Shown here one piece after another: positions 16,133 to 24,564 of a stretch of DNA of 64,000 nucleotides (position 1 is the first letter of the stretch; each line of letters opens with the position of its first letter). The stretch is from Bdellovibrio sp. KM01. GTDB lineage: Bacteria; Bdellovibrionota; Bdellovibrionia; Bdellovibrionales; Bdellovibrionaceae. A program made the translations under genes and the position numbers. A model generated the notes under the pieces. It did not search any database. It saw only the letters and a program-made list of their open reading frames with translations, and had not been told where the DNA came from. The stretch is taken from the NCBI RefSeq assembly GCF_013752535.1, contig NZ_CP058348.1, positions 310,001-374,000 of the forward strand, in the 5' to 3' direction.

Positions 16133-18679
16133 ATGATTTTTCGTCTGGCCGTAAGAGAGCTGATTCGCAGCTGGCGATTTGGTTTGTTTTTTATTTTCAA
16201 TTTAAGTCTGGGGCTGACTGGATTTGTGTCGCTGCAGGCATTCAACGTCACCTTACAAGATGAACTTGCAAGAAATGCTAAAAACATTTTATCAGCGGAT
16301 CTATCTGTTTCAGCCCGCAGAGAACTGACCGAAGCAGAGCAATCTGCCATGAAGTCGGTTTTGCCGCCCGGAACGGAAACGGGTCGCATTTATGAATTCT
16401 TTGCGATGATGAGTTCATCCAAAGGTTCACGACTGGTGATGGTGAAAGCCATCGACAGCAGTTATCCTTTTTATGGTGCATTGGAGATGCACAGTGGAAA
16501 AAGGATCGGTCCAGGCAGTGAAAAGGAAATTTTAGGTTCCCACAAAGTCTGGATTTATCCAGAACTTCAACAGCAGATGAATCTGCAAACTGGCGATCGT
16601 ATACAGATCGGAAAACTTGATTTAGAGATTTCCGACGTTGTTGACCGTGATGAAACGCAGACATTTCGTATGGCTTCGCTTGCACCACGAGTTTACGTCG
16701 ATTTGAAACTTCTGCCAGAATCTGGATTGATTCAGTTCGGAAGTACTTTCACTCAAGCTTACCAATTTAGATTTCCGTCCGGGACTGATGAAAATAAAGT
16801 TAAGGAAAATATCTTTCAAAAACTTCCAGACCCGGCGATATCAGTGGACACTCCTACTTCCGCCGGTGAAGACTCTGGCCGCCAGCTAGGGTACTTGTCT
16901 GATTATTTGGGATTAGTCGCGATCATCGCGCTTTTTATGTCAGCATTAGGTGCGGCGTATATCTATCGAATGTTCCTGTACAGCCGTATGAAAGAGATCG
17001 CGATTCTGCGAACTCTTGGTTTGCAAAGTATCCAGGCGGTTGGCGTTTATGTTCTTCAAGCCTCGCTTTTGGGGTTACTTGCCACCTTGCCGACAGTTGC
17101 TTTCAGTGAAATCGTATTGCCAGTCCTTACTAAAGTTTTAGGAAGCTTCACTCCGTTTGACTTAAAGCCATCGGTCACCATGGAAGCCTGGGGCCTTTGC
17201 CTGTTGATGGCGGTTCTGGGAAGCTTTGTCGTCAGTCTTCCGTTCCTAATGAAGATCTATGACTTAAAGGCTGCAAAACTATTTAGTGAAGAAAAATTTG
17301 CGGTGAATGAAGGTAAGTTCCGTGTTTGGCCGTTTATTCCTGCGATCCTGGTATTCTATGGACTGTCCGTGCATCAGGCACACTCCTGGAAGATCGGCTC
17401 TGCTTTTGCTGGATCTTTGGTTGCGACAATTGCGATTTTGCTGGTGGCTGGATACTTCGTTCTGAAATTTGCAGGAACTCTTAAGAATCTTCGTCAGTGG
17501 ACAATGAAGTTCAGCTTCCTGGGGCTGTCCCGTCGTGCGGGCGCAAGTCTGGCTGTATTCGTGGCGTTGGGTTTGGGTGCTTTGCTGATCAATATCCTTC
17601 CTCAGCTTAAGAACTCTTTGCAATCTGACTTGCAGGTTGATCAAAAGACAAGTCTGCCTTCTTTGTTCATGTTTGATATTCAAGATGAACAAGTTACGGG
17701 CATTCAAAAAGTTTTGGCCGACAATGAAATTAAGACTCTTTCTTTGGCGCCAATGGTGCGCGCCCGGGTTTTGAAAGTAAATGGCGTCGATTATGAACGA
17801 AAAATCGAAGGCCAAGGATTTAAAACCCGCGAAGAAGAACGCGAAGCCCGTTTCCGCAATCGCGGAATGAATTTGTCTTATCGTGATCATTTGTCAGACA
17901 GCGAAGAAATCATCGAAGGCCGCCCAATGGCTGCGATGTTTGATCCAGAAAAACAAAAGATTGCCGAACTTTCCGTGGAAGAAAGATTTGCGGATCGAAT
18001 GAACTTTAAACTTGGCGACAAAATAATCTTTGACGTGCAAGGTGTGGAAGTCGAAGGCGAGATCGTGAACTTCCGTAAAGTGAAATGGACGACCTTTCAG
18101 CCGAATTTCTTTGTCTTGGTTCAGAATGGGGTTTTGAACGATGCTCCTAAAACATTTATCTCGGCATTACCCGCTGTAAGCGCTGAAAAAAGAGCTGCCC
18201 TTCAAGATGAGCTCGCTAAAAAGTTTGCGAACGTTTCCGTAATCGATGTCGTGCGAACGGTGGATGACGCACTTAAGACAGCAGACAAAATGAGTTGGTC
18301 GTTGGAGCTTATGGCATACCTGGCTTTGTTCACCGGATATATTGTGCTCTTTTCTATCGTGCGCAGTCAGATCAAGCTTCGCCGGTGGGAAATGAACATG
18401 CTGAAAATCCTGGGAGCAAGTCACCGCGAAGTGGCGGGCTTTATTCTGACGGAGTTCGCGTTTCTTGCCTTCGTTAGCTCATTCTTGGGGTCTTTCCTTA
18501 GTGTTGGTGTCAGTTATGGATTAAACCGGATCATTTTTGAGGGCGGATTTCAGTTTTCTCTGACTCAACCACTGCTTTCTGTGGCGATAATTACTGCCTT
18601 AAGCTTATTGATCTCTTTCCTTGCCAGCGCAGATATTGTAAAAGAAAGTGCTTTAAGTATTCTACGCGAGGAAAAGTAA
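16133..18679 (+). CDS. ybbP: FtsX-domain ABC permease, YbbP-like
   Basis: An 848-residue inner-membrane protein with an N-terminal helix (residues 15-37), a large periplasmic region, and two FtsX-type four-helix modules. The first spans about residues 255-390 (SALGAAYIYRMFLYSRMKEIAILRTLG) and the second the C-terminus (MNMLKILGASHREV). Length and layout match YbbP (~800). With YbbA it probably moves a hydrophobic envelope substrate; TesA in the same operon suggests lipids. The exact substrate is unknown. Confidence 0.9.
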   Translation: MIFRLAVRELIRSWRFGLFFIFNLSLGLTGFVSLQAFNVTLQDELARNAKNILSADLSVSARRELTEAEQSAMKSVLPPGTETGRIYEFFAMMSSSKGSRLVMVKAIDSSYPFYGALEMHSGKRIGPGSEKEILGSHKVWIYPELQQQMNLQTGDRIQIGKLDLEISDVVDRDETQTFRMASLAPRVYVDLKLLPESGLIQFGSTFTQAYQFRFPSGTDENKVKENIFQKLPDPAISVDTPTSAGEDSGRQLGYLSDYLGLVAIIALFMSALGAAYIYRMFLYSRMKEIAILRTLGLQSIQAVGVYVLQASLLGLLATLPTVAFSEIVLPVLTKVLGSFTPFDLKPSVTMEAWGLCLLMAVLGSFVVSLPFLMKIYDLKAAKLFSEEKFAVNEGKFRVWPFIPAILVFYGLSVHQAHSWKIGSAFAGSLVATIAILLVAGYFVLKFAGTLKNLRQWTMKFSFLGLSRRAGASLAVFVALGLGALLINILPQLKNSLQSDLQVDQKTSLPSLFMFDIQDEQVTGIQKVLADNEIKTLSLAPMVRARVLKVNGVDYERKIEGQGFKTREEEREARFRNRGMNLSYRDHLSDSEEIIEGRPMAAMFDPEKQKIAELSVEERFADRMNFKLGDKIIFDVQGVEVEGEIVNFRKVKWTTFQPNFFVLVQNGVLNDAPKTFISALPAVSAEKRAALQDELAKKFANVSVIDVVRTVDDALKTADKMSWSLELMAYLALFTGYIVLFSIVRSQIKLRRWEMNMLKILGASHREVAGFILTEFAFLAFVSSFLGSFLSVGVSYGLNRIIFEGGFQFSLTQPLLSVAIITALSLLISFLASADIVKESALSILREEK

Positions 18680-18682
18680 TTC

Positions 18683-19699
18683 ATGATGTCGAACAACGAG
18701 GCTTTAAAAAAAGCTCAACAGATCCTTGAAGAAGGGGGAGTCATCGGACTTCCCACGGAGACTGTTTACGGTTTGGCCGCTCGTATCGACATTCCCTCTG
18801 CGATTGAAAAGATCTTTACCACCAAAGAGCGTCCTTTCTTTGATCCTTTGATCGTGCACGTGTCGTCGATCGAAATGGCTAAAAAGGTGACGGCTTATTG
18901 GGGACCTGCTTCTCAGGCTTTGGCTGAGGTTTTCTGGCCGGGGCCTTTGACGCTGATTTTGCCTAAGGATAACTCTATCAATTCTATGATCACTTCAGGC
19001 TTAGAGTCTGTGGGGATTCGTATGCCCAACCATCCTTTGGCTTTGGCACTGATTCAGGAAGTGAATGTCCCCCTGGCGGCGCCAAGTGCGAACAAGTTCG
19101 GTCGTACTTCTCCGACATCAGCGACTCACGTACGTGTTGAGTTTAAAAACGAAAACGTTTTTGTGATGGATGGTGGGGATTGCCAGATCGGTATCGAATC
19201 CACGGTTTTGTTGGTTCGTCATCGCCCGGAAAAGGTTGAGCTTTCGATTCTTCGCCGCGGGCATATTTTGAAATCTGATTTGGAAAAAGTGCTTCAGGGA
19301 AAGGGCTTTACGTTTGAGTTTATCGAACAAGTCGATAAGCGCGAATCCCCGGGCCATATGAAACACCATTACATGCCGCCGATCCCGTTGATCGTAAGCA
19401 CCGACGCCCAGCGCCCAGTGGATGATATTCTTAAAGAAGTGAATCAAAAACTATCTTTGCTGCCGGATGAAATCGAAAGCATCAAGATCATTAAACCCCA
19501 AAATGGAATTGCGAAAGCTGAAATTTTAAAACTTTCCCAGGATCCGTTGCTGGCGACGCGCGAATTTTACGGAAAGCTTCGCGAAGCAGCTCAAAATGGT
19601 GCTGACTGCATCTTGTTTTACAAAGAATCACATCAAGTGGGCGAGCGTTGGGAATCCCTCTTTGACCGTCTGAACAAAGCCGCATCTTTGGTCCTGTAA
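18683..19699 (+). CDS. tsaC: L-threonylcarbamoyladenylate synthase (Sua5/TsaC)
   Basis: A 338-residue cytoplasmic enzyme making threonylcarbamoyl-AMP for the t6A modification of ANN-decoding tRNAs. The YrdC fold is visible: GGVIGLPTETVYGLAAR, KERPFFDPLIVHV, WPGPLTLIL, GIRMPNHPLAL, APSANKFGRTSPTSATHV. The C-terminal ~130 residues beyond the YrdC domain make it a Sua5-type rather than minimal TsaC protein. Two adjacent ATGs (18683, 18686) are possible. It starts 3 bases after ybbP, so it is in the same transcript. Confidence 0.94.
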   Translation: MMSNNEALKKAQQILEEGGVIGLPTETVYGLAARIDIPSAIEKIFTTKERPFFDPLIVHVSSIEMAKKVTAYWGPASQALAEVFWPGPLTLILPKDNSINSMITSGLESVGIRMPNHPLALALIQEVNVPLAAPSANKFGRTSPTSATHVRVEFKNENVFVMDGGDCQIGIESTVLLVRHRPEKVELSILRRGHILKSDLEKVLQGKGFTFEFIEQVDKRESPGHMKHHYMPPIPLIVSTDAQRPVDDILKEVNQKLSLLPDEIESIKIIKPQNGIAKAEILKLSQDPLLATREFYGKLREAAQNGADCILFYKESHQVGERWESLFDRLNKAASLVL

Positions 19700-19804
19700 G
19701 CACCTTCGTCCAAACAGAATCCTAAAGATCCTCTGTTCTTCTTCTGACAATGTTAAGACAAATAGTTCGTTAAGCTGTTCTTGGATTCAACGGAGGAGTT
19801 CAAG

Positions 19805-20632
19805 ATGTTTACGGCACTTCAATCCTTTTATCAGCTACGCACTCACAAACTTCACAAGTTCAAATCTAAAGTTAATATCAATGTGGAAGTTGGACCGTTT
19901 GTCCTAAAAACCGTAACCGACACGGAAGAGCTTCGGGAAGCTTTAAGCCTGCGCTGGGAAGTCTTTCACTCTGAAATGCTGGGCAAAAAACCGGGTCGCC
20001 TGGATATCGATGCCTATGACTATGATTGCGATCACTTGATTATCAAAGAAAAGCGCTCAGGGAAAATCATCGGGACTTATCGTATCCGCTGCTCTCTTCA
20101 TACAAATAACTTTTACTCTGCCAACGAATTCAATATCGAAACCTTGTTGCAACAGCCGGGAGTTAAAATTGAATTGGGCCGTGCTTGCATCGAAAAAGAA
20201 TTTCGCAGGGGTGCGGTGATCTCGATGCTTTGGCGCGGGATTGCAGAATACATGAATGCGACGGATGCAAAGATCTTGTTCGGTTGCGCCACGGTGATGA
20301 CGGAAAATCCAGAAGAAGCCGCGTTGTTGCAGGCGTACTTTGAAAATGAAGGCCGCGTGGCTGAAGCTTTCAAAGTTCAGCCCACTGCAGACTATTCCAT
20401 GCCGGAAATTAGAAAGGCTAAAGCTCAGTATCAAGACTCTCTTACGGAGACTCAAAGGGAGACGGCTGAAGCTTTGATGCCACCGTTGTGTCGCGCTTAC
20501 TTGAAGGCTGGCGCGTTCATCGGTGGTGAGCCTGCCTGGGATCGTGATTTCCGTTGTGTGGATTTCTTGACGATCCTTCAGCGCGAAGATTTGAACAGCA
20601 CGCTGTGGAAGCGTTTTAAGATGGGGTCTTAA
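19805..20632 (+). CDS. GNAT-type N-acyltransferase, OlsB-like
   Basis: A 275-residue member of the hemolysin/OlsB N-acyltransferase family (Acetyltransf_5). The pattern LREALSLRWEVFHSEMLG, then YDCDHLIIKEKRSGKIIGTYRI and KIELGRACIEKEFRRGAVI is characteristic. OlsB adds a 3-hydroxyacyl chain from ACP to ornithine, the first step of ornithine lipid synthesis; the amino acceptor here is not certain. The start at 19805 follows GGAGGAG; a frame from 19781 lacks one. The next gene is a PlsC-type O-acyltransferase, which would be the second step. Confidence 0.8.
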   Translation: MFTALQSFYQLRTHKLHKFKSKVNINVEVGPFVLKTVTDTEELREALSLRWEVFHSEMLGKKPGRLDIDAYDYDCDHLIIKEKRSGKIIGTYRIRCSLHTNNFYSANEFNIETLLQQPGVKIELGRACIEKEFRRGAVISMLWRGIAEYMNATDAKILFGCATVMTENPEEAALLQAYFENEGRVAEAFKVQPTADYSMPEIRKAKAQYQDSLTETQRETAEALMPPLCRAYLKAGAFIGGEPAWDRDFRCVDFLTILQREDLNSTLWKRFKMGS

Positions 20633-20684
20633 CCAACTTTAGTTTAGCTAAAGATCCGAGGATCCCTGCGATATGAAACGTGAC

Positions 20685-20715
20685 TTGACGGTTTTGCCGG
20701 TTAACACCTTATAAT
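20685..20715 (+). promoter_or_regulatory. promoter of the plsC-like gene
   Basis: TTGACG (20685-20690) and a perfect TATAAT (20710-20715) are separated by 19 bases. The GTG start codon lies only 7 bases after the -10, where transcription should begin, and no Shine-Dalgarno is present. The transcript is therefore probably leaderless. Confidence 0.65.
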
Positions 20716-20722
20716 AGACAAC

Positions 20723-21568
20723 GTGGAATCTATTACGTCGACAATTCGTGGTCTTATTAAAGCCGTATTCTTTTTGTTCTATTTGAGCGTGTACGTTATC
20801 ACGTCGCTATTCATTGCTGCCACAACTCGTGATCGCAGTAAACGTCGTCGCAGATTCTCTGCCAACGCCAGCCGTTATTGCGGTTTGATCGCGCGCAATG
20901 CTTTAGGAATTAAACTGACAGTCATTAACAAGCCCGCTGCGAAACATGCGGGAAGTTTGTTAGTCGCAAATCACATGGGCTTTGTGGATATCCTTTTACT
21001 AGCGGGTATCGAGCCAATGTCTTTTATTACTTCCAATGAAATGCGTGAAACTCCATTGCTGGGGCCTGTCACCGAGCTTGCGGGTTGTTTCTATGTTGAG
21101 CGTCGCAGTCGCACTAAAATCCTAAGTGAGATGAAGCGCCTGGCGGAGTCTTTGAAAGACGGACTGAATATCGTTCTGTATCCCGAGGCGACTTCGACTA
21201 ATGGAGAAAAAGTTTTACCTTTTAAACGTACTTTGATGATGGCCGCAGCAGAGGCAGGGGTTCCTGTTCAGCCGGTGGTTATTAATTTTAGAAGTATCAA
21301 TGGTGAGGCTTTCAATACCAAATGGCGCGATGCTGTTTGCTGGTATGGTGATGCCACTTTCGTGGAGTACTTCTGGAAGACCTTGCGTTTAAAGTCCGTT
21401 ACTGCCGAAATTGAATACCTGGAAATCCTGCACGCCAAGCCCGAAGACGAGCGTGGCGCTTTGGCTGATAAGGCGCACGCCATGATTTCAGCGAAGTTTG
21501 TGCCGGTTCAGCAGGTCCCTCCTGCTGCAGAGCAATTCCCTACGGACCTTGAGACAGACCCCACTTGA
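20723..21568 (+). CDS. 1-acyl-sn-glycerol-3-phosphate acyltransferase family protein (PlsC/OlsA-like)
   Basis: A 281-residue membrane-associated acyltransferase. An N-terminal hydrophobic stretch (residues 10-32) precedes the acyltransferase motifs: NHMGFVD (HX4D with Gly-Phe-Val), SNEMRETPLLGP, a basic motif ERRSRTKILSE, and YPEATSTNG. It can acylate lysophosphatidate; adjacency to an OlsB-like gene raises the alternative that it is an OlsA acting on lyso-ornithine lipid. GTG start, apparently leaderless from a strong promoter. The stop overlaps the -35 of dinB. Confidence 0.88.
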   Translation: MESITSTIRGLIKAVFFLFYLSVYVITSLFIAATTRDRSKRRRRFSANASRYCGLIARNALGIKLTVINKPAAKHAGSLLVANHMGFVDILLLAGIEPMSFITSNEMRETPLLGPVTELAGCFYVERRSRTKILSEMKRLAESLKDGLNIVLYPEATSTNGEKVLPFKRTLMMAAAEAGVPVQPVVINFRSINGEAFNTKWRDAVCWYGDATFVEYFWKTLRLKSVTAEIEYLEILHAKPEDERGALADKAHAMISAKFVPVQQVPPAAEQFPTDLETDPT

Positions 21569-21600
21569 CGTCCTGATTTCGATATGTAAATAATGTGTAA
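21565..21600 (+). promoter_or_regulatory. dinB promoter with candidate SOS operator
   Basis: TTGACG at 21565-21570 and AATAAT at 21589-21594 (18-base spacer) place the start of transcription at or next to the dinB ATG. The 18 bases 21583-21600 match 55374-55391 upstream of imuA in 17 positions. The imuA copy overlaps an exact TTAC-N3-GTAA LexA box. The dinB copy keeps the GTAA half-sites but not a full box. Confidence 0.5.
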
Positions 21601-22671
21601 ATGAAGAAGATTATCCATGTGGATATGGACTGCTTTTACGCAGCCGTCGAGGTGAAATACAATCCGGAGCTTAAGGGGAAACCTTTGGGTATCGGGGGGC
21701 CTCCCAATACTCGCAGTGTTCTTTGTACTGCAAGTTACGAGGCTCGTAAGTTTGGCGTGCGCTCAGCAATGCCATCCTCACAAGCTGTGCGTTTGTGCCC
21801 ACAGTTGATTTTGATTCCTCCACACTTCGATCTTTATAAAGAGGAAAGCCGTAAGGTGCGGGAGATCTTCGAGCGCTTCACCAAGAAAATTGAACCATTG
21901 TCTTTGGATGAGGCCTATCTTGATGTCACAGATTGCAAAGAGTTCGGTGGCAGCGCCACTCTGATCGCGCAAGAAATTCGTCGTCTGATCTATACAGAAC
22001 TTAATCTCACAGCCTCGGCCGGTATTGCTCCGAATAAGTTCTTGGCGAAAATTGCCAGTGACTGGAAAAAACCTAACGGACAATTCGTGGTTCGTCCTCA
22101 GGATATCGAGGGCTTCGTGAAAGAACTTCCGGTGGAAAAAATTTTCGGCGTGGGTAAAGTCACAGCTCAGAAAATGCACGACGTGGGACTTCACACTTTA
22201 GGTGATGTCCAAAAGTATTCTGTGCCAGAGCTTCATCGCTGGTTTGGATCCCGAGCTCAGGATTTATACGACTATGCTCGCGGAATCGATAACCGTGAAG
22301 TTATCACGGAATGGGAGCGCAAATCCCTGACCGTCGAAGAGACATACAATAAGGACCTTATGACCTTTGAAGAATGCAAAGCCCGCATTCCAGGTTTGTA
22401 TGAAGACTTTATGGAGCGCTTGGAGCGCGGTCAGTATCAGGACCGAGTCAAAGGCATGGTCGTAAAGCTTAAATTCTTTGATTTCAAATCCACCACTCAC
22501 GAAGAAGTGGTTCATACACTGCCCACACAAGAGGATTTTGAACGCCTGCTGGATAAAGCTTGGCATCGTCGGGCAGTCGCGGTTCGTCTGATTGGTTTGG
22601 GAGTTCGCCTGGGCTCTGAAAAAAAGAAGGATGAGTCAATTCACTCATCCCAACTTAAATTCGCTATTTAA
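21601..22671 (+). CDS. dinB: DNA polymerase IV
   Basis: A 356-residue Y-family error-prone polymerase. Catalytic acidic residues are in HVDMDCFYAAVE (residues 6-17) and LSLDEAYLDVT; SASAGIAPNKFLAKIASDWKKPNGQ-type segments mark the palm and VEKIFGVGKVTAQKM the helix-hairpin-helix thumb. The C-terminal little finger is complete; a short beta-clamp motif is not obvious. The start is fixed by the family N-terminus and lacks a ribosome-binding site; the transcript is likely leaderless. Likely SOS-controlled together with the imuA cassette at 50-55 kb. Confidence 0.95.
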   Translation: MKKIIHVDMDCFYAAVEVKYNPELKGKPLGIGGPPNTRSVLCTASYEARKFGVRSAMPSSQAVRLCPQLILIPPHFDLYKEESRKVREIFERFTKKIEPLSLDEAYLDVTDCKEFGGSATLIAQEIRRLIYTELNLTASAGIAPNKFLAKIASDWKKPNGQFVVRPQDIEGFVKELPVEKIFGVGKVTAQKMHDVGLHTLGDVQKYSVPELHRWFGSRAQDLYDYARGIDNREVITEWERKSLTVEETYNKDLMTFEECKARIPGLYEDFMERLERGQYQDRVKGMVVKLKFFDFKSTTHEEVVHTLPTQEDFERLLDKAWHRRAVAVRLIGLGVRLGSEKKKDESIHSSQLKFAI

Positions 22672-22716
22672 TATTAATGCGATATTGTTGTGTTCTGTGG
22701 GCGTGGCTCAAATTCT

Positions 22717-22866
22717 TCAGCTAACTTTTCTTTTTGTATGCTGATGACCGTCGTATTTATCACGGTGTACTTTGGTGAGCTCTTCGCCTTTATTAAATTT
22801 TATTATCATCCACAGTGCTCCAATGATTGCTACCATGGTGATTATCACTACTGAGAGGCTGATCAT
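22717..22866 (-). CDS. small single-pass membrane protein, 49 residues
   Basis: A short frame with a good AGGAGG ribosome-binding site 4-5 bases before the ATG. The protein starts MISLSVVIITMVAIIGALW, one clear membrane helix, followed by a charged tail with Lys, His and Asp ending KRKVS. I do not recognise it. It is too short for a homology judgement, but the helix plus basic tail and the strong ribosome-binding site make it a real candidate. It sits alone between dinB and the ArsC-like gene. Confidence 0.55.
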   Translation of the reverse strand: MISLSVVIITMVAIIGALWMIIKFNKGEELTKVHRDKYDGHQHTKRKVS

Positions 22867-22941
22867 ATAACCTCCTCTATTCATGAACTCATTATGGCAC
22901 AGATAATTGCGAAGATACTCGCTTAGGGATCAAAGGCTAGT

Positions 22942-22992
22942 AGGTACGGACACACTTTTGGTGGCAGCACTACGCCAGCCTGTGTCCGTACT
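22942..22992. repeat. GGTACGG palindrome, copy A
   Basis: GTACGGACACA (22944-22954) pairs perfectly with TGTGTCCGTAC (22981-22991). The internal arms are imperfect around GGTGGC and GCCAGCC. A T-run follows on the + strand. The palindrome ends 3 bases before the stop codon of the ArsC-like gene. Related palindromes occur at 29895, 55421 and 60184. Confidence 0.75.
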
Positions 22993-22994
22993 TT

Positions 22995-23354
22995 TTAGAA
23001 AACTTTTTTCCATTCGTCTTCTTTGAAGCCGACCAGGGCCACGTCATCGCTTAATACGAAGGGACGCTTTACCAGTTTGCCGTTTTCAGACAAGAGTTTG
23101 ATCGCTTCAGCTTCTGTCATGGAAGGAAGCTTGTCAGAAAGCTTCATTTCTTTGTAAACCAAACCGGAAGTATTGAAGAGATTTTTCAAGCTGCCGCCGC
23201 GTTCTTTCAAAGCGGCGAGCATTTTCTTAAGTTCCGTTTGTGATGGAGCTTTCTCGACGATCGGAAGTTTTTGGTATGATACTTTTTTGCTATCCAAAAA
23301 CTTCAGCGCTTTTACACATGTCGAGCATTTCGCGTATTCGTAAACCTTAAGCAT
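22995..23354 (-). CDS. ArsC/Spx family protein
   Basis: A 119-residue thioredoxin-like protein of the ArsC/Spx/YffB family with CSTC at residues 10-13 near the N-terminus, the helix KALKFLDSKK, and the tail LLSENGKLVKRPFVLSDDVALVGF (cis-Pro region). Arsenate reductase needs a conserved triad of Arg residues, of which only the RPF region Arg is obvious, so a YffB-like or Spx-like reductase or regulator is equally possible. Its start overlaps the end of the agmatinase gene by 8 bases. Confidence 0.85.
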   Translation of the reverse strand: MLKVYEYAKCSTCVKALKFLDSKKVSYQKLPIVEKAPSQTELKKMLAALKERGGSLKNLFNTSGLVYKEMKLSDKLPSMTEAEAIKLLSENGKLVKRPFVLSDDVALVGFKEDEWKKVF

Positions 23355-24414
23355 TTGATTTCACCAACCAGCCGCACATTTTATACAGAATACGGGCGCC
23401 CACATTGCCGTCCCACTCAACTTCATGAGGCTCCAAGCCGCCAGTGGATACTTCGTTCAAGTCAAACGCGATGATCTTGCGACCTGAGTTGTGGATTTCG
23501 CGGAACAAGAAGAAAATTTGGTCAACACTCATGCCGCCGGGAACTGGAGTTCCTGTGTGAGGGCAGAACGCTGGATCCAAACCGTCGATATCAAAAGAAA
23601 TGTAAACGTTTTGCGGAAGTTCTTTCAGGATGTCCTGGCAAATTTTTTCCCAAGTTTCGCCCTTTAACATGCGACGCTTAAGTTCCAAATCATAAAATGT
23701 TTTGATGTCTGGACGAGATTCGCTGAAATCGTATTCTTCTTCACAGAAATCACGGATGCCGACTTGGACCAATTTTTTTGGTTTCTTCGCATCAGTCATC
23801 ACGTTGTACATGATCGAAGCGTGAGATTGTTTAAAGCCTTGATAAGCCACGCGAAGATCGGCGTGAGCATCAATATGCAAAACACCAAAGTCGCCTTTGA
23901 ACTTATCGCTCACCGCACGAATCGCCCCCAACGGAGTGGAGTGGTCGCCACCGACCATGCCCAAAAGTTTGCCTTTGTTCAAAACGTCAGAGCACTGATC
24001 GTAAACCCATTGTGACATTTTTTCGCATGCTGCGTTCACTTCAGCTGCCAATTTATCCATTTTGGCTGTGTCATCGCTCATGCTTGTGCGCATGCTGATT
24101 AATTCTTGGGCAACAGCTTTGTACTTGTCGTTTTGTTTTAGCAAATCTTCTGACAACTCGCGCATGTGGTATCCCACTTCGTAAGCTTTGCCGACTTCGA
24201 TATCAAAGAGATCGATTTGCTCGCTGGCGTCACGGATAATCTGTGGACCACGAGACGCTCCCTCGCCGTATGAGGTTGTTACTTCCCAGGGAACTGGGAC
24301 AAGAACGACTTTGGATTCCTCTTCTGTCATTGGGATTCCGAAGATTCCAAACTCTGCAGAAATGGTTGTCGTTGGATCAAATTTTGGTGCCGTTTTTTCT
24401 GTCTTTTCAGACAT
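23347..24414 (-). CDS. speB: agmatinase / arginase family ureohydrolase
   Basis: A 355-residue Mn-dependent ureohydrolase. Metal-site motifs are GGDHS, HIDAHADLR and SFDIDGLDPAF, in order, with the mid-domain HASIMYNV. A long insert between the N-terminal part and GGDHS (residues ~95-135, helical) makes it longer than E. coli SpeB (~306). Substrate by context: the biosynthetic arginine decarboxylase gene is in the same window (30-32 kb), so agmatine to putrescine and urea is likely. Arginase or guanidinobutyrase activity remains possible. Confidence 0.85.
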   Translation of the reverse strand: MSEKTEKTAPKFDPTTTISAEFGIFGIPMTEEESKVVLVPVPWEVTTSYGEGASRGPQIIRDASEQIDLFDIEVGKAYEVGYHMRELSEDLLKQNDKYKAVAQELISMRTSMSDDTAKMDKLAAEVNAACEKMSQWVYDQCSDVLNKGKLLGMVGGDHSTPLGAIRAVSDKFKGDFGVLHIDAHADLRVAYQGFKQSHASIMYNVMTDAKKPKKLVQVGIRDFCEEEYDFSESRPDIKTFYDLELKRRMLKGETWEKICQDILKELPQNVYISFDIDGLDPAFCPHTGTPVPGGMSVDQIFFLFREIHNSGRKIIAFDLNEVSTGGLEPHEVEWDGNVGARILYKMCGWLVKSNA

Positions 24415-24519
24415 TGCTTATCTCCTTGAAAATGCGCTAGAATTTATAGCATTTAAACAATGTGTCAATCGAGCAATAACTTGATTATTTTTGGCGCATA
24501 ACCCATTTTAAGCCCACTT

Positions 24520-24540
24520 TGGGAACTATACAATTTCCCA
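24520..24540 (+). promoter_or_regulatory. dyad over the -10 of the peptide ABC operon
   Basis: TGGGAA and TTCCCA flank CTATACAAT, which contains a good -10 element (TATACA/TACAAT). A palindrome centred on the -10 is the usual place for a repressor site. The binding protein is unknown. Confidence 0.4.
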
Positions 24541-24564
24541 GCGAAATTCTTTGGAGGAAACACA

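Noticed and set aside
21583-21600. A full LexA box at dinB
   Set aside because: No TTAC-N3-GTAA is present; the best windows differ at two positions in one half-site, so only the shared 18-mer is reported.
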